From assembly GCF_015221995.1 (NCBI RefSeq), contig NZ_JADFFM010000001.1, positions 1,860,001-1,924,000 on the forward strand: 64,000 nucleotides of DNA, given 5' to 3'. The notes under the pieces are model-generated. The model worked only from the letters and a program-made list of their open reading frames with translations, was not told where the DNA came from and ran no database searches. The DNA is from Mucilaginibacter boryungensis. GTDB taxonomy: Bacteria; Bacteroidota; Bacteroidia; Sphingobacteriales; Sphingobacteriaceae. Below, in pieces: positions 1 through 8,567 of this stretch. Made by a program: the position numbers and the translations under genes. How positions within the stretch are numbered: position 1 is the first letter of the stretch; every line of letters starts with the position of its first letter.

Positions 1-1571
1 TCAACGGTGTTTATTCCATCCTTATTTAAATAGGTGATGTTTACTTCTTTACCAATTTGTATTTGTTCGGTGTTAATAATATCATTTATTACCTCATTAA
101 TGTCCACCTGTACTTTATGAAGCTGTATTTCCTTATTTTCAAAAGTAGCAATATTCAATACCTTGGTTACCAAATCATTCAAGCGATTTAATTCATTGCG
201 CGATGTTTGCAGGTAGCGTTGTGTTTTTTCGGTATCATTCAATGCGTTAAACTTTTGCAGCCCTTCAATGGCTACGGTAATTGTGGCTATCGGGGTTTTC
301 AGCTCGTGCGTCATGTTGTTGATGAAATCGTCTTTCAGATCGGCCAGTTTTTTTTGCTGAAGAATAATGCGGATGGTATACGCAAACGATACGGCGGTGA
401 GTATAATGAGCAATACCGAAGCAATAAGTGTAAACGCCATTGCTTTTAACACCGCATATTTTGAACCTTTAAAAATGGCCTGCAGGTACAAAGGCGGTTT
501 GTTGGCAGAAAGCCCAAATATGCGCATACCGTAGTATTTGTATTCCTGTTCGGTAGTTGCACTGGGCCGCGTTGTGGTATCTATAATAGCATGATGCTCT
601 GAAAGGTTTAAGTAATACGGTGCGTTGATATGTTGAATTTTCAAAGCGGCATCGAAATATTTTTGCAATTTCAGCCGTTCGGTTTGCAGGTAATTAGCTG
701 CCAATACACCTATTCCCCTGCGCTGAAATTGGCCGCCGCGTGCAAGAAAAGTATCCCTGGCGGCACCTTTATATTTATCCATAATCATCTTCATATGGGC
801 TTTATTAACAGGATCGCCCATATCTACTGTGGTTAAAACCCCCCAAAGGGATTGCATGGTAGTTGGCACGTAAAACGACATTTCGGTCAGCACCTCCGGC
901 ACTGTTGCTTTATGCTTGATCATCCGTTTATAGAAATCCCAGCGCCTGTTATCAATAGCTATAGTTGGCGATAAAATTTCGCCCGACAAAGGATCGATCG
1001 ATATTTTTGACTTATCCGGAATTGCTATATAGGAACGTTGCGCGATGAGATTTTTTTTTGGCGGCAATGTAACGGTGGAATTTGCCAACGGACCAGGTTT
1101 AGTTAATGTGATGACTGTGCCGTTTTTACCTACAAGATATTTTGGGGAATTTGCAAAGATGTCTTTTGGAGTGATGGTTACGGGCTTAGCGGCCAGGGGG
1201 GCAAACATCCGTAAAGGGGTTATAGTCCTGTTCACTGGAATTAGTCCAAGCATGCCACCCGTCGGAGTGCTCATGTAAATGTTATAGGAGAAAAAAGGCC
1301 CCTTTGCATCCGTGAACGTTGTGGAGGTAGTATCTACTTTGATTTTGATTTGGCTGGTATCACTCAGCCGTTTTACCATCATCACCCGTATCGAATCAAA
1401 ATACCTTTTCTTGCAACTGTCCAACGCCTGCTGCATGGCTATATCAATTTTATTTTCGAATGTTTTTTTGTTGACATAATAAGCATTCACTGTCCAGTAC
1501 AGCTGAAAAGCAACTATAGCGATCAATGAAAGCGATACCAGCCCGAATGCAATTTTTAATTTCTTTTCCAT
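1..1571 (-). CDS. Sensor histidine kinase, N-terminal part (3' end outside window)
   Basis: Reading the minus strand from the ATG at 1571 gives an open frame to the window edge, about 523 codons. It begins MEKKLKIAFGLVSLSLIAIV, a first membrane anchor, followed by about 340 residues of extracytoplasmic sensor region without a recognised domain. A second membrane segment lies near residues 373-398. The HisKA H-box is NNMTHELKTPIATI with the phospho-acceptor His at residue 422. The ATPase domain would lie beyond base 1. In this phylum such kinases usually sit beside a response regulator, which would be to the left. The signal sensed is unknown. Confidence 0.9.
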   Translation of the reverse strand, partial: MEKKLKIAFGLVSLSLIAIVAFQLYWTVNAYYVNKKTFENKIDIAMQQALDSCKKRYFDSIRVMMVKRLSDTSQIKIKVDTTSTTFTDAKGPFFSYNIYMSTPTGGMLGLIPVNRTITPLRMFAPLAAKPVTITPKDIFANSPKYLVGKNGTVITLTKPGPLANSTVTLPPKKNLIAQRSYIAIPDKSKISIDPLSGEILSPTIAIDNRRWDFYKRMIKHKATVPEVLTEMSFYVPTTMQSLWGVLTTVDMGDPVNKAHMKMIMDKYKGAARDTFLARGGQFQRRGIGVLAANYLQTERLKLQKYFDAALKIQHINAPYYLNLSEHHAIIDTTTRPSATTEQEYKYYGMRIFGLSANKPPLYLQAIFKGSKYAVLKAMAFTLIASVLLIILTAVSFAYTIRIILQQKKLADLKDDFINNMTHELKTPIATITVAIEGLQKFNALNDTEKTQRYLQTSRNELNRLNDLVTKVLNIATFENKEIQLHKVQVDINEVINDIINTEQIQIGKEVNITYLNKDGINTV

Positions 1572-1787
1572 TATGAATATTAGCCTGGATAAAGGTATTT
1601 ATCCCATAGTGAATTTGCTTATTCTGTTAACACACATTAACATAAAGTAAGGGATTTTAATTAAATCACTATTTGTAACTTTTTTGCTTTAAATGAAAAA
1701 TGGATGAAAATTTTTAAACAAAGTACCATGGTTCACGTTTTAGGTTTATGTTACTTAACAGAATAGTTTATCAGTTATTTAATACCT

Positions 1788-1991
1788 ATGAAAAAGCAAA
1801 TTTTAAGTTTAGCCCTTGTGGCGACGATAATCGGGTCAATTGCAGCGGGCTGCAGTTCCAATAAAGCAGCAAGTGGCACAGACAGTGCAAGAGTGGATTC
1901 GGCAAAAATGAGTGCGCCGGCTAAAACCGATACCACCATGCGGACCGATACCATGAAAAAGGATACCACCAAAACGCCGCCAAAAATGTAA
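1788..1991 (+). CDS. Small putative lipoprotein
   Basis: 67 residues. The N-terminus MKKQILSLALVATIIGSIAAGC is a lipoprotein signal with lipobox IAAGC, cleaving before Cys22. The mature part is short, rich in Ser, Ala, Lys, Thr and Asp, with TDTTMRTDTMKKDTT-like repeats, and is probably unstructured. A hairpin terminator follows within 15 bases. An antisense frame covers the same bases but has no such signal, so the plus frame was chosen. The function is not recognised; similar Thr/Lys/Asp-rich mini-lipoproteins are common in Sphingobacteriaceae. Confidence 0.75.
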   Translation: MKKQILSLALVATIIGSIAAGCSSNKAASGTDSARVDSAKMSAPAKTDTTMRTDTMKKDTTKTPPKM

Positions 1992-2003
1992 AGATCAGTT
2001 CAT

Positions 2004-2046
2004 AAAAAAAGAGGCTGTCTCAGAAGTCCGAGAACAGCCTCTTTTT
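2004..2046. terminator. Strong hairpin terminator, left copy of a matched pair
   Basis: The arms AAAGAGGCTGT and ACAGCCTCTTT enclose a short loop, with A and T runs on both sides, so it can act in both directions. It ends the small lipoprotein transcript. A very similar hairpin in inverted orientation lies at 2808-2847, on the other side of the reductase gene. Confidence 0.8.
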
Positions 2047-2146
2047 CTTTAACTTATTCGGATGGAGGTGGTAGAGAGCGTTTCGCACAAACGATTCTCA
2101 GAACCTTGATTTTACTTATGAGACAATCTCTTTTTTTTAGGTTCTT

Positions 2147-2668
2147 CTATCTGGTGTAATACAGCAAAACTGCGCCGCATGCGAACGGTTTACAGTTCAC
2201 AAGTTTCAGCTCTAAATCGTTTTTTAAAGGATTAAAAGTTTGCTGTCCGTTACCAAGTTCAGCAGGGTTTACGAATAAATAAAACTCGTCAACCAAATCA
2301 TGCTGAATTAATGAGGATGCAAACGAGTCGCCCCCATAAACAATAATATCTTTTCCGTTTTTGTTTTTCAAAACTTTTATTTCCTCTTTTATATCGCCGC
2401 TTATAATTGTTGTATTGTCCCACTTGCTGACCTTGAGCGTATTTGAAAAAACGGCATTAGGAATCTCTTTGAATAACTTTCCCAATTGATGCTCGGTATC
2501 GTTGGGGTTGCTTGCTACTTCGGCCCAATATGGAATAAAACCCTCTGCTGTTTTTCGTCCATGTAAAATGCAGTCAACACTCTTAAGGTTGTCGATACTA
2601 AAATTCGACATTCCGCTGTCCCATTTGTTATCAAGTAAAATATTCATTTGTAATTTTAACTTTCTCAT
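2147..2668 (-). CDS. Dihydrofolate reductase-like / RibD C-terminal domain protein
   Basis: 173 residues from the ATG at 2668. The start MRKLKLQMNILLDN is the standard N-terminus of the YyaP/YwjB-like branch of the RibD_C (bacterial bifunctional deaminase-reductase C-terminal) family; the longer frame to 2740 adds 24 residues outside the family. A -7 box at 2699-2706 also places transcription start at about 2692, inside the longer frame. Other family features are VDCILHGRKTAEGF, IIVYGGDSFASSLIQHDLVDEF and a final LLYYTR. It is presumably an NAD(P)H-dependent reductase of unknown substrate. It stands alone between two hairpins. Confidence 0.88.
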   Translation of the reverse strand: MRKLKLQMNILLDNKWDSGMSNFSIDNLKSVDCILHGRKTAEGFIPYWAEVASNPNDTEHQLGKLFKEIPNAVFSNTLKVSKWDNTTIISGDIKEEIKVLKNKNGKDIIVYGGDSFASSLIQHDLVDEFYLFVNPAELGNGQQTFNPLKNDLELKLVNCKPFACGAVLLYYTR

Positions 2669-2698
2669 GTCGATCCATTTTATGGTTAGTTGATATTT

Positions 2699-2706
2699 CA
2701 AAGTTA
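2699..2706 (-). promoter_or_regulatory. Bacteroidetes -7 promoter box (TAACTTTG)
   Basis: The minus strand reads TAACTTTG, a perfect match to the TAnnTTTG -7 element of the Bacteroidetes primary sigma factor, 30 bases before the chosen ATG at 2668. No TTTG lies at the ideal -33 distance. Confidence 0.6.
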
Positions 2707-2807
2707 CATGGTCGATGACTACAGGAAAAGGCAAAATCACGACATTTTAACGTTATGATTACGACATTTTAAGAAAGTTGCCATCGCAATTACACATTCG
2801 CTTTAAA

Positions 2808-2847
2808 ATAAAAAAGAGGCTATCCTTTTGAGACAGCCTCTTTTTCA
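2808..2847 (-). terminator. Hairpin terminator of the zinc protease gene
   Basis: Arms AAAAAGAGGCT and AGCCTCTTTTT begin three bases past the stop codon at 2850. On the minus strand the second arm runs into a T tract. The arms share the core GAGGCTGTCTC with the hairpin at 2004-2046, in inverted orientation. Confidence 0.85.
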
Positions 2848-2849
2848 TT

Positions 2850-5375
2850 TTAATATTGTCTTAGTACTTCAAATGCTTTATCAGGCATGCCAATAGGGGC
2901 TCCCGGCGGCATCTCCAAAGCGGGTTGAGGCTGGAATTTATCTGGTGATTTCTCAAATTCCTCAATTTCCGATAACCCCAATAGTAGCGAAGCTTTTTGC
3001 TTGGCTTCAGCGCTCGTCGCTTTGCCCTTCATCCATTCCTCCAGGTCATGCACTTTTAACAAAGCTTCGCCGCGCACGTTTTCGCCGGTATGGGTATCGG
3101 CAGCTAACGATAACAGGTGTTTTAACATCAGGTTATTCACCAGTATTTGCAATTCTCCTTTGTAGCCTGGTAATAATGGGGCCTTCCATGTTTTATCCAG
3201 CATCTTATCCAATACCGGTAATAAGCCAGGCTGTTTGCTGTCGCGGGCGTTGTATTCAATTAAGCGGGCCGCCCGTTCACTGTTCAGCATATAATCAATA
3301 GTTGTTTCTGCAGCAGTTTCGGCAGCAGCAATAGGGTCAAAGGTTGGCCCGGTATGTCCGCCAAAAGTTTCCACACTTCCCGGGTAACCTGTAGGGCGCG
3401 GCGGAATTTTCTGTATCAGGCCTTCAGGCAATGCCAAAGCATCCGGGGTAATAGTGGCCATCATGGCATCAAATGCACGCCATTGCTCGGCAGGGTCAAC
3501 CATCTTAGTAGGTTCCTGTCCATCGTTTTTAAGCGCATGGGTAAAATATAGGCCACCAATTGATTTGGCTACTGCTTCTAACTGATAACGATGTAACAGA
3601 TACATGGGCACCAGTACTTCTTCTATAGTAGACATCGGCGCATTTTCGCGGATGGCCTTTTCAGAAAAATTATCCAATACTTTGCGCCTGATGCTCATTA
3701 ACTTATTAAGCTGATCAATAGGGTTTACGCCATCATCCCATTGGTTGGACATGGGGTGCACGTAGCCGCCAATATCAGGGATATATTTGTACCCATCGGC
3801 CAGGGTTTGTTTCATAATTTTGTCCAGCGCGTTGTTTTCGTCTACATTTTTAGGAAAATCGGAATAGCCCCAAATGATAGCCCGTTTGTCCCAGCTGCCA
3901 ATACCTTTTGCATAAGCGTTGCTAATGTCGATAGTGCCGTCGGCTTTCATATCAAAGCGCGGGAAGGGATAATCCATTACCGATGCGCGGTCTTTAGGGC
4001 TTGCAGCAAAGTTGTGCGTTAAACCTAATGTGTGGCCAATTTCGTGCGCCGATAATTGCCTGATGCGGGCCAGCGCCATTTCTTCCATTTTTTTGCTAAC
4101 CGGTTTGCCATCCTCATAGGGTTGTAACAAGCCTTCAGCAATCAGGTAATCTTCACGGTGCCTGTCAGACCCTAAGGTAACTACCCCTTTAATAATTTCA
4201 CCGGTACGTGGATCGATGTAGGATGAGCCGTAAGAGAATGCCCGGTTTGGCGTACCCGAACGGGTAACCCAGTTAACCACATTATAACGGATATCCATCG
4301 GGTCAGCACCTTCAGGCAGTTCCTTAACTATAAAAGCATTTTTATAGCCAGCTGCCTCAAAAGCCTGGTTCCACCAGCTACCGCCTTCTATCAAAGCTTT
4401 TTTAATAATAGGCTGCGCCCCGCGGTCGATATAGTATACAATCGGCTCAACCGGCTCGCTTACTGATGCCGACGGGTCTTTTTTGATCAACCTGTGGCGT
4501 TCAATGAATTTTTTTGTGATCGGTTCGCTCATAGGTGCAGCAAAATCCATGTACTGGAAGTTAAAGAAGCCCGAGCGGGGATCGAACTTACGCATTTTAT
4601 AACCGGGTTCAGGCAGTTCAATAAAGGCCTGGTGCTCGTTCAGTGTAACCGAAGTAGGGTCGGGGGCAACACCGCCGCCCCTACGCCCGCCGCCGCCCGA
4701 ACCTGCAAAGGTTAACATAGCTTCAAATTCGGAGTTTTTAGGAAAGTTTTTGGTATTATCCATATACACAACCGAACGGGTATCATCTAAACGGTAACCT
4801 CCGCCTGCGCCGCCACCACCGCGGTTTCCTGCAGCCTGCGCCGTACCTGGATTTCCACTGCCGCTGCCCAGGCCGTCGCCAACGTGCATTACATCGCGTA
4901 CTACAAATGGGGTAAAATCAATTAACACCTTATCGCCCTCAATGGCCGCCGGACTAAAGCCGAACAGTACAGATTTGGCAAAGTTATGCTCAACCGCTTT
5001 CACTTCGTCAGGGTTACCATTTACAGCGCGGTAATTAGTTACCGGTTGAACTAATAACACTTTTGGGCCAACTTTCTCAAACTTTACAATAACAGACGAC
5101 GCCTGGCCACGCTCGGCGCCGCCATTGCCCACACCATCTACTAACGAACTGAAATAAAGAAACTCGGTGTTAAACTTGTCAATCTCCAAATAAATTTTGC
5201 CGGTTTTATCGTCGTAGTAGAAATTAAAGTAGCCATCAAATTTTTTTAAGTTTTGAGTAATTGATGAGATTGAAGTAGCGGGGCCATTAGTATTACCACC
5301 AGGTTGCCTGTTTTGAGCGTTCACAAGTGTCAATGATCCTAATGCGGTACAAAAAAATAGTAAAATTTTTTTCAT
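2850..5375 (-). CDS. Secreted zinc-dependent metalloprotease (DUF5117/DUF4953 type)
   Basis: 841 residues. The signal peptide MKKILLFFCTALGSLTLVNAQ is followed by a DUF5117-like beta-rich region and a metzincin-like catalytic domain. The zinc motif HEIGHTLGLTH spans residues 444-454, with His444, His448 and His454 as ligands and Glu445 as catalytic base. A downstream SVMDYPFPRF matches the Met-turn region. Two Gly-rich insertions (about residues 170-195 and 225-240) are probably flexible loops. The size is typical for this exported family of uncharacterised peptidases. It is monocistronic with its own terminator at 2808-2847; substrate unknown. Confidence 0.92.
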   Translation of the reverse strand: MKKILLFFCTALGSLTLVNAQNRQPGGNTNGPATSISSITQNLKKFDGYFNFYYDDKTGKIYLEIDKFNTEFLYFSSLVDGVGNGGAERGQASSVIVKFEKVGPKVLLVQPVTNYRAVNGNPDEVKAVEHNFAKSVLFGFSPAAIEGDKVLIDFTPFVVRDVMHVGDGLGSGSGNPGTAQAAGNRGGGGAGGGYRLDDTRSVVYMDNTKNFPKNSEFEAMLTFAGSGGGGRRGGGVAPDPTSVTLNEHQAFIELPEPGYKMRKFDPRSGFFNFQYMDFAAPMSEPITKKFIERHRLIKKDPSASVSEPVEPIVYYIDRGAQPIIKKALIEGGSWWNQAFEAAGYKNAFIVKELPEGADPMDIRYNVVNWVTRSGTPNRAFSYGSSYIDPRTGEIIKGVVTLGSDRHREDYLIAEGLLQPYEDGKPVSKKMEEMALARIRQLSAHEIGHTLGLTHNFAASPKDRASVMDYPFPRFDMKADGTIDISNAYAKGIGSWDKRAIIWGYSDFPKNVDENNALDKIMKQTLADGYKYIPDIGGYVHPMSNQWDDGVNPIDQLNKLMSIRRKVLDNFSEKAIRENAPMSTIEEVLVPMYLLHRYQLEAVAKSIGGLYFTHALKNDGQEPTKMVDPAEQWRAFDAMMATITPDALALPEGLIQKIPPRPTGYPGSVETFGGHTGPTFDPIAAAETAAETTIDYMLNSERAARLIEYNARDSKQPGLLPVLDKMLDKTWKAPLLPGYKGELQILVNNLMLKHLLSLAADTHTGENVRGEALLKVHDLEEWMKGKATSAEAKQKASLLLGLSEIEEFEKSPDKFQPQPALEMPPGAPIGMPDKAFEVLRQY

Positions 5376-5636
5376 GTGCTGATTAATTGGGGTTAGTATG
5401 CATAAAAGTGAAAATTTGATCAGTCGCGTATCGTAAACTTAATGATATTTATGCTCTGTGTGGGTTTTTTGTTAAATAATCATGTATATGTTACACTTTA
5501 TTGCCATTTTGATATTTTAATCTTTCCGATAAGCATAGCGATGGTATTTAACTTCGCCGCTATTTTTATAATAAGTATCAACAATACCACAAAAAATTAC
5601 TCAATTTGCAGGTTCAAAAACTGACGGTTTTTATCC

Positions 5637-7259
5637 ATGAAAAAAATAACTGAAAGCAACGCTGCCGCATATACCTTAATACTCATTGCTGTTACATTTT
5701 TGATCCGTATATGGATAGCCGCTTACACGGGGTTGGGCATTGGCGAATCTTATTATTTTCGCGGCGCGTTGAACCTTAACTTAAGTTATTTCGATCAACC
5801 GCCATTGTTTTTTTGGCTCAGTGGGGTAAGTGTTAAATTGTTAGGCTTGAATAATCTTGGCCTCCGTTTTCCGGCAGTGCTATTGTTTGCTGGCACCAGC
5901 TGGCTGCTGTTTCTTATCACCCGAAGGTTCTTTAACGTGCGCGCCGGTTTCTGGGCCGTGGTAATGATGAATTTAAGCGCGGTATTTACCATAGCTATTG
6001 CCTGCTGGTTTCAACCTGATGCCCCGCTGATGTTTTTTTGGCTGGCCAGCGCCTACGTGATGGTCCAGATCATGTTCGACCCGCAAAACGACAAGCCCAA
6101 TGTTAATTATCATACTAAAAAAATATACCTGCTGTGGATATTGGTCGGCATATTAATGGGGCTGGCCACACTAAGCAAATACCATGTAATATTCCTGTTT
6201 GCTGGTGTATTTATATTTGTAGGTACAAATAGAAACCAGCGCCACTGGTTAACACATCCAGGGCCATACCTGGCTATTGTAATTGCCTTTATATTCGCGT
6301 TGCCGGTATTGCTGTGGAACTATCATAACAATTGGGTATCCTTTGTATTCCAGGGTTCCCGTGCAGGCACAGGCGAGAAATTTCAACTGCATCCCGAATG
6401 GTTTTTACGTAGCATAGCCGGGCAGGCATTATGGTTACTGCCATGGGTTTGGTATCCGCTGGTAGTGCAGCTTGTAAAATCGTACAAAAATCGCAGCAAA
6501 CAGGTTTACAGCTTTAATTTTTGGATAGCCATATTGCCATTGGTGTTTTTTACGGTGGTAACGCTATGGTCAAACCTGCAATACCATTTTCACTGGCAGG
6601 CACCAGGGTATATGATGTTGTTTATCCCCCTGGGGTATGCGATAGACCAGAAATTAAATGGCCCGGTGAAAGAGGGCAGGGGCACACGTCGCTTAATACG
6701 CTTTTCTGTTTGTTTTACGGTGATCACTATTGGTGTATTGAGTCTGCATATGGTTACCGGTTTCTGGCAATGGTACGGCCCTAAATGGATAGTTAAAACC
6801 GCCCATGGCGATAATGTAGACCCTACCATCCAGGGTGTGGATTATGACGATATAAAAGTACGCTTTGAGAAAGAGGGCTGGCTGAATAACCCGCGGATAT
6901 TTACCGGCGCTACCCGCTGGTGGCTAACCGGGAAAGTGGATTGGGCAATGCGTGGCCAAAAACCTATTATTTGCTTTAGTGATGACCCGCGTAACCTGGC
7001 ATTTTTAGTTGATCCTAATAAATTGATAGGGCAGGATGCCGTATTGATAGGGCAGGAACACGAAGAAAGCATCAACGCTGATGCTAAGCCTTTTTTTGAT
7101 GAGGTAAAGCAACTACCTGATATTGCCATTATGCGCAGCGGTAGGGACGAATTGCACCTGCAGGTATACTACTGCAGGAATTTCCACCTACCAAAAACTC
7201 CCCGGAATGACCTGCCATTGTACCATCAGCTTACCGGCAGGCCACCGTTTGGAAAGTAG
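5637..7259 (+). CDS. Membrane glycosyltransferase, GT39/ArnT-like (PMT family)
   Basis: 540 residues with about ten to twelve hydrophobic segments. The first periplasmic loop carries YFDQPPLFFWL, the conserved Asp-containing loop of dolichyl-phosphate-mannose mannosyltransferase and ArnT-type enzymes, which move a sugar from a polyprenyl-phosphate carrier to lipid, protein or glycan. A second typical stretch is ATLSKYHVIFLFAG. The C-terminal 150 residues are a soluble domain. Acceptor and donor are unknown. The gene has a free upstream region and is followed 116 bases later by the lyase pair on the same strand. Confidence 0.88.
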   Translation: MKKITESNAAAYTLILIAVTFLIRIWIAAYTGLGIGESYYFRGALNLNLSYFDQPPLFFWLSGVSVKLLGLNNLGLRFPAVLLFAGTSWLLFLITRRFFNVRAGFWAVVMMNLSAVFTIAIACWFQPDAPLMFFWLASAYVMVQIMFDPQNDKPNVNYHTKKIYLLWILVGILMGLATLSKYHVIFLFAGVFIFVGTNRNQRHWLTHPGPYLAIVIAFIFALPVLLWNYHNNWVSFVFQGSRAGTGEKFQLHPEWFLRSIAGQALWLLPWVWYPLVVQLVKSYKNRSKQVYSFNFWIAILPLVFFTVVTLWSNLQYHFHWQAPGYMMLFIPLGYAIDQKLNGPVKEGRGTRRLIRFSVCFTVITIGVLSLHMVTGFWQWYGPKWIVKTAHGDNVDPTIQGVDYDDIKVRFEKEGWLNNPRIFTGATRWWLTGKVDWAMRGQKPIICFSDDPRNLAFLVDPNKLIGQDAVLIGQEHEESINADAKPFFDEVKQLPDIAIMRSGRDELHLQVYYCRNFHLPKTPRNDLPLYHQLTGRPPFGK

Positions 7260-7331
7260 CAAGGGTATATTTATGCCAATGGAACATCATATCATGGTAA
7301 AATGAGTTATCCCGCCGCCAATATGTTGGTT

Positions 7332-7339
7332 TATATTTG
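7332..7339 (+). promoter_or_regulatory. -7 promoter box (TATATTTG) for the lyase pair
   Basis: TATATTTG matches TAnnTTTG, 37 bases before the ATG at 7376. The -33 element is poor. Confidence 0.5.
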
Positions 7340-7375
7340 AATACTGGTTAGCCAGCCATAATAAACCATACTGAT

Positions 7376-8560
7376 ATGAAATTCAAACTTATTATGCTTT
7401 TAACGGCGATAGCGCTGCAAAAAAGTTATGCCCAGTTACCTGAAGTTTTTTTACTTAACCCAACGCATATGGCCGCTAAAAAAGCAGCCTATAAAAATAA
7501 TGATGCACAGGTAAAAGCGCAGGTGGATAGGGTTGTGAAAATAGCCGACGAACATTTAGCTGATAAGCCGGCATCGGTAATGGAAAAATCGTTGACACCG
7601 CCAAACGGCAGCAAGCACGATTATATGAGCATGGCGCCATATTTTTGGCCAGATCCATCAAAAGCCGATGGCCTGCCTTATATCCGTAAAGATGGGCAGC
7701 GTAACCCCGAGATCAAAAAAATTATAGACCATGCCTTGTTAAGCGATTTGGAAACCCGCTGTAAATACCTGTCCCTGGCTTACTATTTTACGCATGATGA
7801 AAAATATGCTGTTAAGACAAATGATCTGTTAAAGGTTTGGTTTATTGATGCGGATACCCGTATGAACCCTAATCTTAATTACGCCCAGGCTGTTCGTGGT
7901 GTAAATGATGGCAGGGGTATAGGAATTATTGAGACCCGTGCTTTGGCCAACCTGGCCGACTGGATGGGTTTACTGGCCGGATCAAAATCATTTCCGGCAC
8001 AAAACCTGGCTGCTATAAAGGATTGGTATAAGCAATACCTAAACTGGATGACTACCAGCAAAAACGGAAAGGACGAGCATAACGCTAAGAACAATCATGG
8101 TACGCATTACGATGTTCAGGAAATAACGTTTGCGCTATTTACCGGCAATAACGAACTGGCAAAACAAGTATTAAATGCTGCCAAAAAACGTATAGACCTG
8201 CAAATTGAACCAAACGGCGAGCAAAAACTGGAACTGGAGCGCACCAACGCCCTCGGCTACAGCACCATGAATTTGGATGGTTGGGTAAACATGGCTATGC
8301 TGGGCGATAGGGCTGGCGTAGACCTATGGAACTATACATCGACCGATGGCCGTAGTATTAAAAAAGCCATAGATTGGCTAATGCCTTACGCGTTGGGAAC
8401 CCAGCCATTCAAATACCAGCAGATCAACCCCTATAATAAAGATGAGTTTTATCGCCCAGTGCTGTTGATGGGCTTAGCCACAAAAGATCAGTCGTATTTA
8501 AAAACTGCTGCCATCTTGCGCAAAAACGAGTCATACTTAACCGACCTGCTTTATAATTAA
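7376..8560 (+). CDS. Alginate-lyase-family polysaccharide lyase, secreted
   Basis: 394 residues with an N-terminal signal (MKFKLIMLLTAIALQKSYAQ). It has the alpha/alpha-barrel signature of the alginate lyase family (PF05426): HDYMSMAPYFWPDPSK near residue 78, AVRGVNDGRGIGIIETR, and the active-site segment KNNHGTHYDVQ near residue 240, where Asn and His act in beta-elimination. The length fits the family. It lies 7 bases before a beta-helix protein, so the two are probably co-transcribed and act on the same uronate-containing polymer. No SusC/SusD pair is nearby. The exact substrate cannot be read from sequence. Confidence 0.88.
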   Translation: MKFKLIMLLTAIALQKSYAQLPEVFLLNPTHMAAKKAAYKNNDAQVKAQVDRVVKIADEHLADKPASVMEKSLTPPNGSKHDYMSMAPYFWPDPSKADGLPYIRKDGQRNPEIKKIIDHALLSDLETRCKYLSLAYYFTHDEKYAVKTNDLLKVWFIDADTRMNPNLNYAQAVRGVNDGRGIGIIETRALANLADWMGLLAGSKSFPAQNLAAIKDWYKQYLNWMTTSKNGKDEHNAKNNHGTHYDVQEITFALFTGNNELAKQVLNAAKKRIDLQIEPNGEQKLELERTNALGYSTMNLDGWVNMAMLGDRAGVDLWNYTSTDGRSIKKAIDWLMPYALGTQPFKYQQINPYNKDEFYRPVLLMGLATKDQSYLKTAAILRKNESYLTDLLYN

Positions 8561-8567
8561 CCGCATT

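Noticed and set aside
1775..1972. Minus-strand frame of 65 residues opposite the small lipoprotein
   Set aside because: It is the antisense shadow of the lipoprotein, whose signal peptide and lipobox are clear on the plus strand.
2147..2740. Longer start for the RibD-like protein
   Set aside because: The first 24 residues are outside the family and a -7 box inside them shows that transcription begins downstream.
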